A stretch of 21,298 nucleotides of DNA from NCBI GenBank assembly GCA_002345625.1, contig DDWE01000073.1, positions 5,714-27,011 on the forward strand. Direction: 5' to 3'. Made by a program: the position numbers and the translations under genes. Shown here piece after piece: positions 13,753-20,384 of this stretch (positions are counted from its first letter, which is position 1; every line of letters starts with the position of its first letter). The DNA comes from Desulfuromonadaceae bacterium UBA2294 (GTDB taxonomy: Bacteria; Desulfobacterota; Desulfuromonadia; Desulfuromonadales; UBA2294). Under the pieces are notes generated by a model. That model saw only the letters and a list, made by a program, of their open reading frames with translations, did not search any database and was not told the origin of the DNA.

Positions 13753-14655
13753 ATGAATCTGCATCAGCTTGAACTGTTTGTTGCAGTCGCTGAAAGCGGT
13801 AGTTTTTCACGTGGGGCGGAGGTCGCCCTGCGCACCCAGTCGACGGCGAGTCAGCAGGTCGCAGCGCTCGAAGCCGAATGCGGTCTGCAGCTGTTTGATC
13901 GCACCGGTCGTGGCGTTGAGCTCACCGGGGCGGGCCGCCTGCTGCTGGTGCAGGCGCGACGCGTGCTGGACGAGATGGTGGCTTTGCGGCAGGCCATGTC
14001 TCGTTTTCAGGGTCTGGAGGAGACGACGCTGACCATCGGTGCCAGCAGTATTCCCGGCACCTATCTGGTGCCGGGTTTGTTGCCGGAACTGCTCCGACGC
14101 TATCCGGGGTTATCCTTGAATGTGGTGCATAACGACAGTCGTGCGATTCTCGAACAGCTGGCCACCGGGATCATTGAGCTGGCCCTGATCGGCAGTCAGG
14201 CCATAACCTCAGGCCTTGATTTCACTCCGGTGGCTGATGATCTGTTGCTGCTGGTGGTAGGGCCGCAGCACCACTGGCGGCAGCGAAAATATATTCGCTT
14301 GCACGAGCTGGTCGATGAGCCGCTTTTGCTCCGCGAGAGTGGATCCGGGAGTGGGCAGACTCTTTTTACGGCCCTATTGGCGGCGGGTATCGATCCGGAG
14401 CGGTTGCAGGTCGCGGCCCGATTGGGGAGTAACGAGGGGATCAAGGAGAGTCTTGCTGCCGGTTACGGGGCGGCGTTTCTTTCCGAGCGGTCGGTGCAGC
14501 GCGAAGTGGCACGCGGGGAACTCGTGCTGATCCCGGTTGAAGGTCTGCGCGTCGTGCGCCGCTTGTGGCTGGCGACACGCAGCGGCCGTGCCTTGTCACC
14601 GGCCGCTACGGCTTTTATCAACCTGGTGAAAGCAGGGCCGGAACTGTCGATGTGA
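13753..14655 (+). CDS. LysR-family transcriptional regulator
   Basis: A 300-residue DNA-binding regulator. The N-terminal helix-turn-helix (MNLHQLELFVAVAESGSFSR, then QSTASQQVAALEAECGLQLFDRTGRGVELTGAG) is textbook LysR. A linker helix leads to a two-lobed periplasmic-binding-like effector domain starting LTIGASSIPGTYLVPGLLPELLRRYPG. It resembles CysB/Cbl-like and selenium-associated LysR proteins in the phrase LRESGSGSGQ, but the effector cannot be told. ATG 13753 is 4 bp after GGAGG; the ATG at 13750 is too close to it. It is divergent from the transglutaminase-like gene and 33 bp upstream of the YhcH-family gene, probably in one transcript with the latter. Confidence 0.92.
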   Translation: MNLHQLELFVAVAESGSFSRGAEVALRTQSTASQQVAALEAECGLQLFDRTGRGVELTGAGRLLLVQARRVLDEMVALRQAMSRFQGLEETTLTIGASSIPGTYLVPGLLPELLRRYPGLSLNVVHNDSRAILEQLATGIIELALIGSQAITSGLDFTPVADDLLLLVVGPQHHWRQRKYIRLHELVDEPLLLRESGSGSGQTLFTALLAAGIDPERLQVAARLGSNEGIKESLAAGYGAAFLSERSVQREVARGELVLIPVEGLRVVRRLWLATRSGRALSPAATAFINLVKAGPELSM

Positions 14656-14688
14656 ACCTGAGTTTTTTCGGTGAATAAGGAGTCGAAC

Positions 14689-15168
14689 ATGTTGGTTGAT
14701 CAACTGGAAAATGCGCGGAACTACCCCTTTGGCCCGGCCTGGGAAAAGGTCAGCCGCTTTCTGGCGGAGCTGCCCCCCGATACCGCCGACGGAGAATACC
14801 GGATTCAGGGAGATGAAATCTTCGCCCGGGTCATGACCTACACCACCCGTGACCCTGAAGATGCGGTGCTCGAAGCGCACCGCGACTATGCCGACGTCCA
14901 GTCGGTGCTGGTCGGAAGCGAGGCAATGGCATGGTTTCCGACCGCGTCGTTGACGGTGGCAACCCCGTACGATTGTGACCGGGATGCCGAATTTTATCGA
15001 TATCCCGGCACGGCTGCCGCTCGGGTGACGGTCGTCCCCGGTCGTTTCGTTCTGTTGTTGCCGGGTGATGCCCATATGTTCGCCCTGGCTGTTGATGGCC
15101 GGCCGGCAGCGGTGAAGAAGGTTGTGGTCAAGGTTCGGATGGCATTGCTATTGCCAGAGGCATCGTGA
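14689..15168 (+). CDS. YhcH/YjgK/YiaL family protein (DUF386)
   Basis: A 159-residue cupin-like protein. It has the family features: a start MLVDQLENARNYPF, DGEYRIQGDEIFARV, the motif EAHRDYADVQSVLVG, and PGDAHMFAL near the end, with Glu and His residues expected to bind a metal. Family members include the sialic acid anomerase NanQ and EbgC, which act on sugars in the cytoplasm; the substrate here is not indicated, and no sugar pathway genes are adjacent. ATG 14689 follows AAGGAG by 6 bp; the GTG at 14671 would place the ribosome site inside the gene. It follows the LysR gene and ends at a perfect palindromic terminator. Confidence 0.85.
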   Translation: MLVDQLENARNYPFGPAWEKVSRFLAELPPDTADGEYRIQGDEIFARVMTYTTRDPEDAVLEAHRDYADVQSVLVGSEAMAWFPTASLTVATPYDCDRDAEFYRYPGTAAARVTVVPGRFVLLLPGDAHMFALAVDGRPAAVKKVVVKVRMALLLPEAS

Positions 15169-15206
15169 ATCACGGGCTTTATTAGCGTTTCTGCGCAGTT
15201 TTATAT

Positions 15207-15239
15207 AAAAACGCCGGTGCGATTCGCACCGGCGTTTTT
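15207..15239. terminator. Bidirectional terminator, near-perfect 33-bp palindrome
   Basis: AAAAACGCCGGTGCGA and its full complement are separated by one base. The flanking A and T runs make it work in both directions, ending the YhcH-family gene and the convergent rubrerythrin gene. Confidence 0.93.
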
Positions 15240-15264
15240 CATTGCTGGCCCCGAACAGTACCTA

Positions 15265-15771
15265 TCAACTGATCAGGGTAAAACGCTCCTTCGGCACACC
15301 GCAGACATCGCATTTGTCGGGGGCGTGATCGTAAACCGTGTTACCGCAGATCTCACAGACATAGACCGGACGCGACTGCAGGTCGCCGCCTGCTTTCACC
15401 GCGGCGAGGGCCTTGGAGTAAAGAGTGTGGTGCACCTCTTCGACGGCAAGGGCGTTGCGGAAGGAGATCTCGGCCATCTTGTCCCCTGCCTCCTGGGCCT
15501 GCTTCAGGTAGGGCGGGTACATTTTCTGGAACTCGAAGCCTTCACCCTCAATGGCCTCGGCGAGGTTTTCACTGGTCGTCTTGATCCCCCCCATGGCGCG
15601 TAGATGGGCGTGGGCATGCACGGTCTCGGCATGGGCCGCGGCACGGAACAGTTTGGCGACTTGCGGCAAGCCGTCAGTCTCGGCCTGCTTGGCAAAGGCG
15701 AGATATTTACGGTTGGCCTGGCTTTCGCCGGCAAAGGCATCGGCAAGATTCTCTTTGGTCGACATGGGCAT
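15265..15771 (-). CDS. rbr: Rubrerythrin
   Basis: A cytoplasmic non-haem iron peroxidase that reduces hydrogen peroxide, typical of anaerobes. The 168-residue protein has a ferritin-like four-helix diiron domain (AGESQANRKY with Glu 16, HAETVHAH with Glu 49 and His 52, EGFEFQKMYPPY, AVEEVHH near 111-115) and a C-terminal rubredoxin-like Fe site with CEIC (139, 142) and CDVC (154, 157). This is the short rubrerythrin class. AGGAG precedes ATG 15771 by 4 bp and ATG 15765 by 10 bp; either may be used. A TACAAT that could be a -10 lies upstream on the complement near 15840-15845, with a poor -35. It probably has its own transcript. Confidence 0.95.
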   Translation of the reverse strand: MPMSTKENLADAFAGESQANRKYLAFAKQAETDGLPQVAKLFRAAAHAETVHAHAHLRAMGGIKTTSENLAEAIEGEGFEFQKMYPPYLKQAQEAGDKMAEISFRNALAVEEVHHTLYSKALAAVKAGGDLQSRPVYVCEICGNTVYDHAPDKCDVCGVPKERFTLIS

Positions 15772-15908
15772 GGTTCTCCTTGGGATAAGAGGAAAAGGAT
15801 CATAGGTGGATCGCACCTGTTAACGACAATGGTGGAGATTGTACCAGAACGGGGTGGAATTTCCAGAACAGGAGGCGTCTATCCGGCTCCGAGCTGAAAC
15901 ACGAAGTG

Positions 15909-16235
15909 TCACATCCCCTCAAGGAGCCGGAGGGATTCCTGCAGCATCCGCAACGATTCCATGGTCATGAGATACAGCATCCAGCTGGCGACCAGGATGA
16001 TCACGGTCAGTGCAATTTTCCAGGCCAGAGTTGTTTTTGGTCGCCACCAGATCATTGGCAGGGCTAATGGCCCCACACACAACACGGCGACGACGATCGC
16101 CGATGTCTTGAAATACCAGGGACCTTTGTCGTCGTCGGGCTGCGTCCGGCGCGGTTTGTTCAGAAACTCGCCGCAGTGTTTACATTTGATGGCGGCGTCC
16201 TGGATCTCTTCGGCACAAAAAGGGCAGGTTTTCAT
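15909..16235 (-). CDS. Small zinc-ribbon membrane protein
   Basis: A 108-residue protein starting MKTCPFCAEEIQDAAIKCKHCGEFL, a CxxC...CxxC zinc ribbon of the common type that precedes membrane segments. Two hydrophobic helices follow (TSAIVVAVLCVGPLALPMIW and WKIALTVIILVASWMLYL) and an amphipathic tail ESLRMLQESLRLLEGM. No enzymatic role is suggested; such proteins are usually uncharacterised. I choose ATG 16235 because GAAAG is 6 bp upstream; ATG 16241 (MPMK) is an alternative. It lies upstream of rubrerythrin on the same strand but is separated by about 137 bp. Confidence 0.8.
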   Translation of the reverse strand: MKTCPFCAEEIQDAAIKCKHCGEFLNKPRRTQPDDDKGPWYFKTSAIVVAVLCVGPLALPMIWWRPKTTLAWKIALTVIILVASWMLYLMTMESLRMLQESLRLLEGM

Positions 16236-16606
16236 CGGCATCTTTCTTGTTTCAAGGGTCGTGCAATGGCGTCCGGGCAAAAAGCGGGTTTCAGTACAGC
16301 GTTCAGAAGGTTAACTTTATCACGTGGTGGTGAACGGGTCACCCGGTGAATGTCATCAACGATGGCAGGGTCGTTGTCCTGTCCGCGGACCTGTACTTGA
16401 CCGGTCCGCGGAAACGGGTTAAGTTTGCGGCGTCTTTTTTGACCGTATGGGGTGAGGTCATGGTGGGAATGATAACGAACCGATCAATGTCCGGGGACAG
16501 GCCGCTTTTCGAAGAGCTGCCTGTCCTCTTTTGTTTGAGGATGGATGCGGACGGTGTTCCCGCTTGTTGCTAATTGACAATCGGGTCAAACGGGGAAGAG
16601 AGCGTA
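16236..16606 (+). other. Structured intergenic region, candidate small RNA or leader
   Basis: No credible gene is seen here. Structure is plentiful: GGTGA/TCACC near 16329-16343, a perfect 10-bp inverted repeat TCCGCGGACC (16382-16391) / GGTCCGCGGA (16403-16412), and a strong terminator at 16493-16536. The only upstream plus-strand gene ends at 15168 behind its own terminator, so the transcript ended here must begin inside this region. A weak promoter reading is TTGACC (16397-16402) with TAAGTT (16420-16425), 17 bp apart. I do not recognise a known riboswitch. Confidence 0.45.
16493..16536 (+). terminator. Orphan intrinsic terminator upstream of the AAA+ gene
   Basis: GGGGACAGGC (16493-16502) pairs with GCCTGTCCTC (16519-16528), with one G-U, and the loop itself can pair (GCTTT/AGAGC). 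TTTTGTTT follows. It lies 71 bp before the next start codon and has no annotated gene feeding into it. Confidence 0.75.
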
Positions 16607-17881
16607 ATGAAGACGGTGTTGAATCTATCAGAAGCCGATCGCCGGTTTCTGGCTGATGTCAGTCAGCTGGCGTTTGGTAACCCTTATGGTGATGCGACGC
16701 AGCTCGTCCGTAAAACGCTGGGCGGCGGCGACGTGGGGACGCATGATCTGGCGCACGCCGAGGTGCGGACCCTGCTTGAAGGGTTGCGCAATCAGCAGGC
16801 GCTCTCCCTCGCCGACTACGCCGAGCAGGATCGGCAGCTGTTACATCATGCCCTGCTGTTCGATGTATTGCATGTCAGCTGCAAGGCGTTCGATGCCATG
16901 GTGGTGGCACAGGTCGACAAGAAGGCACAGGTCTGCCGCGCTCCGTTTATTGCATCGTTGCTCGAACGGATGACGCAGATCGGCATGGCAAAATCGGTGG
17001 CGCTGCATTATGTGGCCATCTACTACCAGATCCGCCGCGCCCACTATTATCTGGACAATGTTTTGGTCGGTAGCAGTGCCAGCATGCAGAAGTTGCGTCA
17101 CGACCTCTGGAACTCAATTTTCACCCACGACTTCGCCCTCTATGAGCGGTTTTTGTGGGACCGGATGCGGGAACTGACCACCCTGTTTATCGGTGGCGCG
17201 GGAGTCGGCAAGCGGGCGGCAGCGGCGGCGGTCGGCTACTGCAGCTACATTCCGTTCGTCGATAAGACCGAGGTCTTTGCCGAGAGTTTCATCTCCTGCT
17301 TCACCCCGGTCAGGGTGGCCAAGTTCTCCGGTTTGCGGCTCGAGTCGGAGCTGTTCGGACATCAGAAGATGGCTTATGCCGAGGCGCTGGAAAACTATCA
17401 GGGGGTGTTCAGCCGTTGTACCCCGGCCGGAACCATCTTTCTTGACAATATTCTGGAAGTGCCGTCGTCCATTCAGGCGCAGTTGCTCGGCGTGGTTCAG
17501 GATCGCACCTTTGCCCCGGTCGGTGATCAGGTAACGCGTGAGTTTCGCGGGCGGGTGATGGCCGCGGCACCGGGGAACATGGAGACGGTTCGCAACGGCG
17601 GCCTGATCCGCAGCGATCTTTTCTACCACCTTGGCGTCAACACCATCTCGATCCCGTCGCTCAAGCAGCGCCTGCAGGAGAACCCGGCCGACCTCGAACT
17701 CTTGATTCTCCACATCCTGGGCAAGTTTACCGAACAGAGTCCGGCGCAGCTGGTTGGTCAGATCATCGAGCAGATGCATGAGCATGTCGGTCATGGCTAC
17801 GACTGGCCGGGCAACCTGCTGGAGTTGGAGCAGATCGTCAAGCGCATCCTGATGGTGAGTCATTACGAGAGCAAGGGGTAA
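16607..17881 (+). CDS. Atypical AAA+ protein related to sigma-54 activators, lacking GAFTGA and HTH
   Basis: A 424-residue protein. Residues 1-150 are helical and unrecognised. From about 153 it follows the sigma-54 interaction domain: VGSSASMQKLR, Walker A GGAGVGKR (196-203), LESELFGHQK (245-254), GVFSR, GTIFLDNI (275-282), LLGVVQDRTFAPVG, IRSDLFYHLGV (334-344), and YDWPGNLLELEQIVKRIL near the end. Three functional positions differ: the GAFTGA loop reads MAYAEA (255-260), the Walker B Asp-Glu is Asp-Asn (280-281), and YYRL is FYHL. The chain stops without a Fis-type DNA-binding domain, and there is no receiver domain. It is therefore unlikely to remodel sigma-54 holoenzyme as classic activators do; it may be a regulatory ATP-binding protein or a partner of another activator. 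ATG 16607 follows a GGGGAAGAG stretch. Confidence 0.75.
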   Translation: MKTVLNLSEADRRFLADVSQLAFGNPYGDATQLVRKTLGGGDVGTHDLAHAEVRTLLEGLRNQQALSLADYAEQDRQLLHHALLFDVLHVSCKAFDAMVVAQVDKKAQVCRAPFIASLLERMTQIGMAKSVALHYVAIYYQIRRAHYYLDNVLVGSSASMQKLRHDLWNSIFTHDFALYERFLWDRMRELTTLFIGGAGVGKRAAAAAVGYCSYIPFVDKTEVFAESFISCFTPVRVAKFSGLRLESELFGHQKMAYAEALENYQGVFSRCTPAGTIFLDNILEVPSSIQAQLLGVVQDRTFAPVGDQVTREFRGRVMAAAPGNMETVRNGGLIRSDLFYHLGVNTISIPSLKQRLQENPADLELLILHILGKFTEQSPAQLVGQIIEQMHEHVGHGYDWPGNLLELEQIVKRILMVSHYESKG

Positions 17882-17896
17882 CGCTTTGAGGCGCAC

Positions 17897-17933
17897 AAAA
17901 AACGGGGGCGGTACTCGCGAGTACCGCCCCCGT
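17897..17933 (-). terminator. Terminator of the SDR gene, 32-bp perfect palindrome
   Basis: ACGGGGGCGGTACTCG (17902-17917) is followed directly by its exact complement (17918-17933). On the minus strand it is followed by six T residues, so it ends the SDR transcript. On the plus strand there is no T-tract, so it is a weaker stop for the AAA+ gene. Confidence 0.88.
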
Positions 17934-17956
17934 TGCATTCAAAAAGCGAAAAAGGC

Positions 17957-18718
17957 TTACTCGCCCCGATGCACCGCCAGATGCCCCCAGGACTGGAAGA
18001 TCGACATAACCTCCAAGGTGTTGATGTTGACATGTGGCGGCAGGCTGGTCACCCAGAGGATGATCTCGGCGATATCCTCGGCGGTCAACGGTTCAGTGTC
18101 GGCGTAGACCTTGCCGGCGCGGGTCTCATCCCCCTTGAAGCGAACATTGGAAAATTCAGTCTCGGCCATTCCCGGCGCGATGCAGCTGGCGCGCACCCGG
18201 CTGCCGAGGAGGTCGGCGCGCAGGTTGCGGGTGAATTGGGTGACAAAGGCCTTGGTGGCGCCGTAGACGTTGCCGCCCGGATAGGGCCAGGCGCCAGCGG
18301 TGGAGGCGATGTTGACCACGTGGCCGCGGTTGCGTGCCACCATCCCCGGCAGCAGCAGCCGGGTGCAGGTCATCAGCCCCTTGATGTTGGTGTCGACCAT
18401 GGTCTCCCAGTCGTCGAGGTTGACCTGGTGCGCCGGTTCCAGTCCCAGCGCCAGACCGGCGTTGTTGAGCAGGATATCGACCTCGGCAAATTCCTCCGGC
18501 AGATTGGCGATGGCATCTTCCACCGCTTGTCGGTTGCGGACATCGAGGACCAGCGGGTAGATGTCGGCGGCCTGGTCCGCCAGCTCCGCTGTCAGGGTGG
18601 CAAGGGCGGTGGCACGCCGGGCGACGAGAATCAACGTGTCGCCGCGGGCGGCAAAGGCCCGGGCTGCGGCGGCGCCGAAACCGGAGGAGGCGCCGGTGAT
18701 GAAAACGGTTCTGGTCAT
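17957..18718 (-). CDS. Short-chain dehydrogenase/reductase, YdfG-like
   Basis: A 253-residue cytoplasmic NAD(P)-dependent oxidoreductase. Classical SDR motifs: cofactor TGASSGFG (8-15), Arg-Arg in LVARR (31-35) that favours NADP, NNAG (85-88), and the catalytic Ser 139, Tyr 152 and Lys 156 (NIASTAG, YGATK). The order and the LEPAHQVNLDDWETMVDTNIKG stretch resemble YdfG, an NADP-dependent 3-hydroxy acid (serine, 3-hydroxypropionate) dehydrogenase; the substrate is not proven. GGGAG precedes ATG 18718 by about 6 bp; a 27-residue N-terminal extension is unsupported. It has its own terminator. Confidence 0.92.
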   Translation of the reverse strand: MTRTVFITGASSGFGAAAARAFAARGDTLILVARRATALATLTAELADQAADIYPLVLDVRNRQAVEDAIANLPEEFAEVDILLNNAGLALGLEPAHQVNLDDWETMVDTNIKGLMTCTRLLLPGMVARNRGHVVNIASTAGAWPYPGGNVYGATKAFVTQFTRNLRADLLGSRVRASCIAPGMAETEFSNVRFKGDETRAGKVYADTEPLTAEDIAEIILWVTSLPPHVNINTLEVMSIFQSWGHLAVHRGE

Positions 18719-19043
18719 GATAGCTCCCTTGATAAATTGCCCTGCCATTGAGTGACGGGACAAAGAGATGAGAGGCCTAATCGTTACCAATCTTATCAAA
18801 GTGGATGGGTTTTGCTTGAACTATGTGCTGGTAAATCTGACCTTTAAGCAGTATGAATGATTGGAAAGACGGACTGGAAGACAGAGTGCCGGAACAGTTT
18901 TTGCTCACAACAGGCATAGGTGGTGTTTTTGTTGGATTGCCTCTATAGTTTATTCACAGGTTTTAATTGCGCTAAGAGGTGTCATGCTTAACGAGTTGAT
19001 ACTCTGTAACGCCCGATTTCAGAAAAAAAAGAAATGACGGCTG
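18719..19043. other. Divergent intergenic region, no gene seen
   Basis: About 325 bp, AT-richer than the surrounding genes, between the SDR gene and the histidine kinase. It must hold promoters for both, but I find no strong -35/-10 pair on either strand, no repeat and no long open frame with a ribosome site. Confidence 0.4.
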
Positions 19044-20384
19044 ATGAATCATGACGTGAACCACAAAACGCTACAATCTTCCCTGCCCCGGGCGCTGCCG
19101 CTGCTGGGTGCTTTTTTAAATGCCTCCCGGGTTCTTCCCGTGGTGATTCTGGACCGATCCGGTCTGATCCTGTATGCGAATCAGGCGCTTGCCGAGTTCA
19201 TACAGGTGGACGGTAGTGAACTGAACGGCACCATGTTCAGTCGGTTCCTGACGACTCCCGATGCTTCATCCCTCTCCCGCCTCCTGGTTCCGACCCCTGC
19301 TTTGTCTGGTGATGAACTGCTGCTGAACTTGGTCGGTGCCGATCAGGTGCCGCGCACATTGTGCTTTCGCTGTTCTGCCTTTGACGATGGCCTGTTTCTC
19401 ATCGCTGAGCCGCCGCTTGATGACAACCGCTCCTTGCAGGAAGAACTGCTCCAGCTCAATAATCAACTGTCGGTCATTTCGCGCGAAAATGTGCGTAAAG
19501 GGCGGCAACTGAGCAAAGCCCTCGACGAGTTAAAAAGTGCGCAGGCGATGCTGGTTCACCAGGAGAAGATGGCCTCTCTGGGTCAGATGACGGCCGGGAT
19601 TGCCCACGAAATCAATAACCCCCTGGCTTATGTTCTCGGCAACGAGCAGACCCTGAAACGTGATTTTGACGATCTGCTGAGTTTCATCAATACCCTCGGT
19701 GATGCCCTGCCAAATCTCGCCACTCTGGCACCACAGATCCATAGCTCGATCATCAGCAAGGCCGGGGAGGTCGGGCTCGAATACCTGGCCGAAGCGGTGC
19801 CGCGCAAGCTTGAGGCTAATATCGAAGGGCTGGAGCGGGTCAAGAAGATCGTTCTGGATCTGCGCAATTTTTCCCGGCTCGACGAAGCCGAGCAGAAATA
19901 TTGCCAACTGGAGGAGGGGATTACCTCGACTCTGCTTTTTCTCGGGCCTTTACTGCAAGAGTGTCAGGTGGCAGTCGAGACCGATTTCGCCCGGTTGCCG
20001 CAAATCCTCTGTTCTCCCGGCCCATTGAATCAGGCGATTAGTAATATTCTGGCCAACGCCATTCAGGCCAGTCCCCCCGGGCAGACCGTTCAGATCGCCA
20101 CCTGTCGGGAGGGCGACTGGTGCCTGATAAAAGTGTCCGATCAGGGGGGCGGGATTCCGGCTGAAAATCTGGGCAAGGTGTTCGATCCATTTTTCACCAC
20201 CAAGCCGGTCGGATCGGGGACCGGCCTCGGGTTGAGCATCTGTCATCAGATCGTTGCCGCTCACTCCGGCAAGATTGACATCGACAGTCAGGTCGGTTCA
20301 GGGACGGAGGTCAGCATCCGCATCCCTTTTGTTTCCCGGGATGAAGCGCATCATTCGCAGGAAGGGAAGACCCATGGCGCTTAG
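19044..20384 (+). CDS. PAS-domain sensor histidine kinase
   Basis: A 446-residue kinase without membrane segments, so a cytoplasmic sensor. An N-terminal PAS-like domain (about 28-125: VILDRSGLILYANQALAEFI) is followed by a coiled coil (about 128-175) and a DHp domain with phosphorylated His 188 in LGQMTAGIAHEINNPLAYVLGN. The DHp carries a ~60-residue insertion before IEGLERVKKIVLDLRNFSR, common in this group of kinases. The ATPase domain has N-box NQAISNILANAI, DQGGGIP, FDPFFTTKPVG and GSGTGLGLSIC. The start has only a weak purine-rich ribosome site. It overlaps the next gene by 11 bp; the two form a two-component pair in which the kinase should phosphorylate the REC domain. Confidence 0.93.
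   Translation: MNHDVNHKTLQSSLPRALPLLGAFLNASRVLPVVILDRSGLILYANQALAEFIQVDGSELNGTMFSRFLTTPDASSLSRLLVPTPALSGDELLLNLVGADQVPRTLCFRCSAFDDGLFLIAEPPLDDNRSLQEELLQLNNQLSVISRENVRKGRQLSKALDELKSAQAMLVHQEKMASLGQMTAGIAHEINNPLAYVLGNEQTLKRDFDDLLSFINTLGDALPNLATLAPQIHSSIISKAGEVGLEYLAEAVPRKLEANIEGLERVKKIVLDLRNFSRLDEAEQKYCQLEEGITSTLLFLGPLLQECQVAVETDFARLPQILCSPGPLNQAISNILANAIQASPPGQTVQIATCREGDWCLIKVSDQGGGIPAENLGKVFDPFFTTKPVGSGTGLGLSICHQIVAAHSGKIDIDSQVGSGTEVSIRIPFVSRDEAHHSQEGKTHGA

Noticed and set aside
16346..16573. Small plus-strand open frame upstream of the AAA+ gene
   Set aside because: No ribosome site or motif, and it runs across the terminator stem; the structure explains the region better than a protein.
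16236..16606. Cyclic di-GMP (GEMM) or 6S RNA
   Set aside because: The conserved GEMM core was not found, and the pairing does not form the single long hairpin with central bubble of 6S RNA.
17933..18751. Plus-strand open frame (272 codons)
   Set aside because: Antisense to the complete SDR gene; Gly/Ala/Asp-rich translation without motifs.
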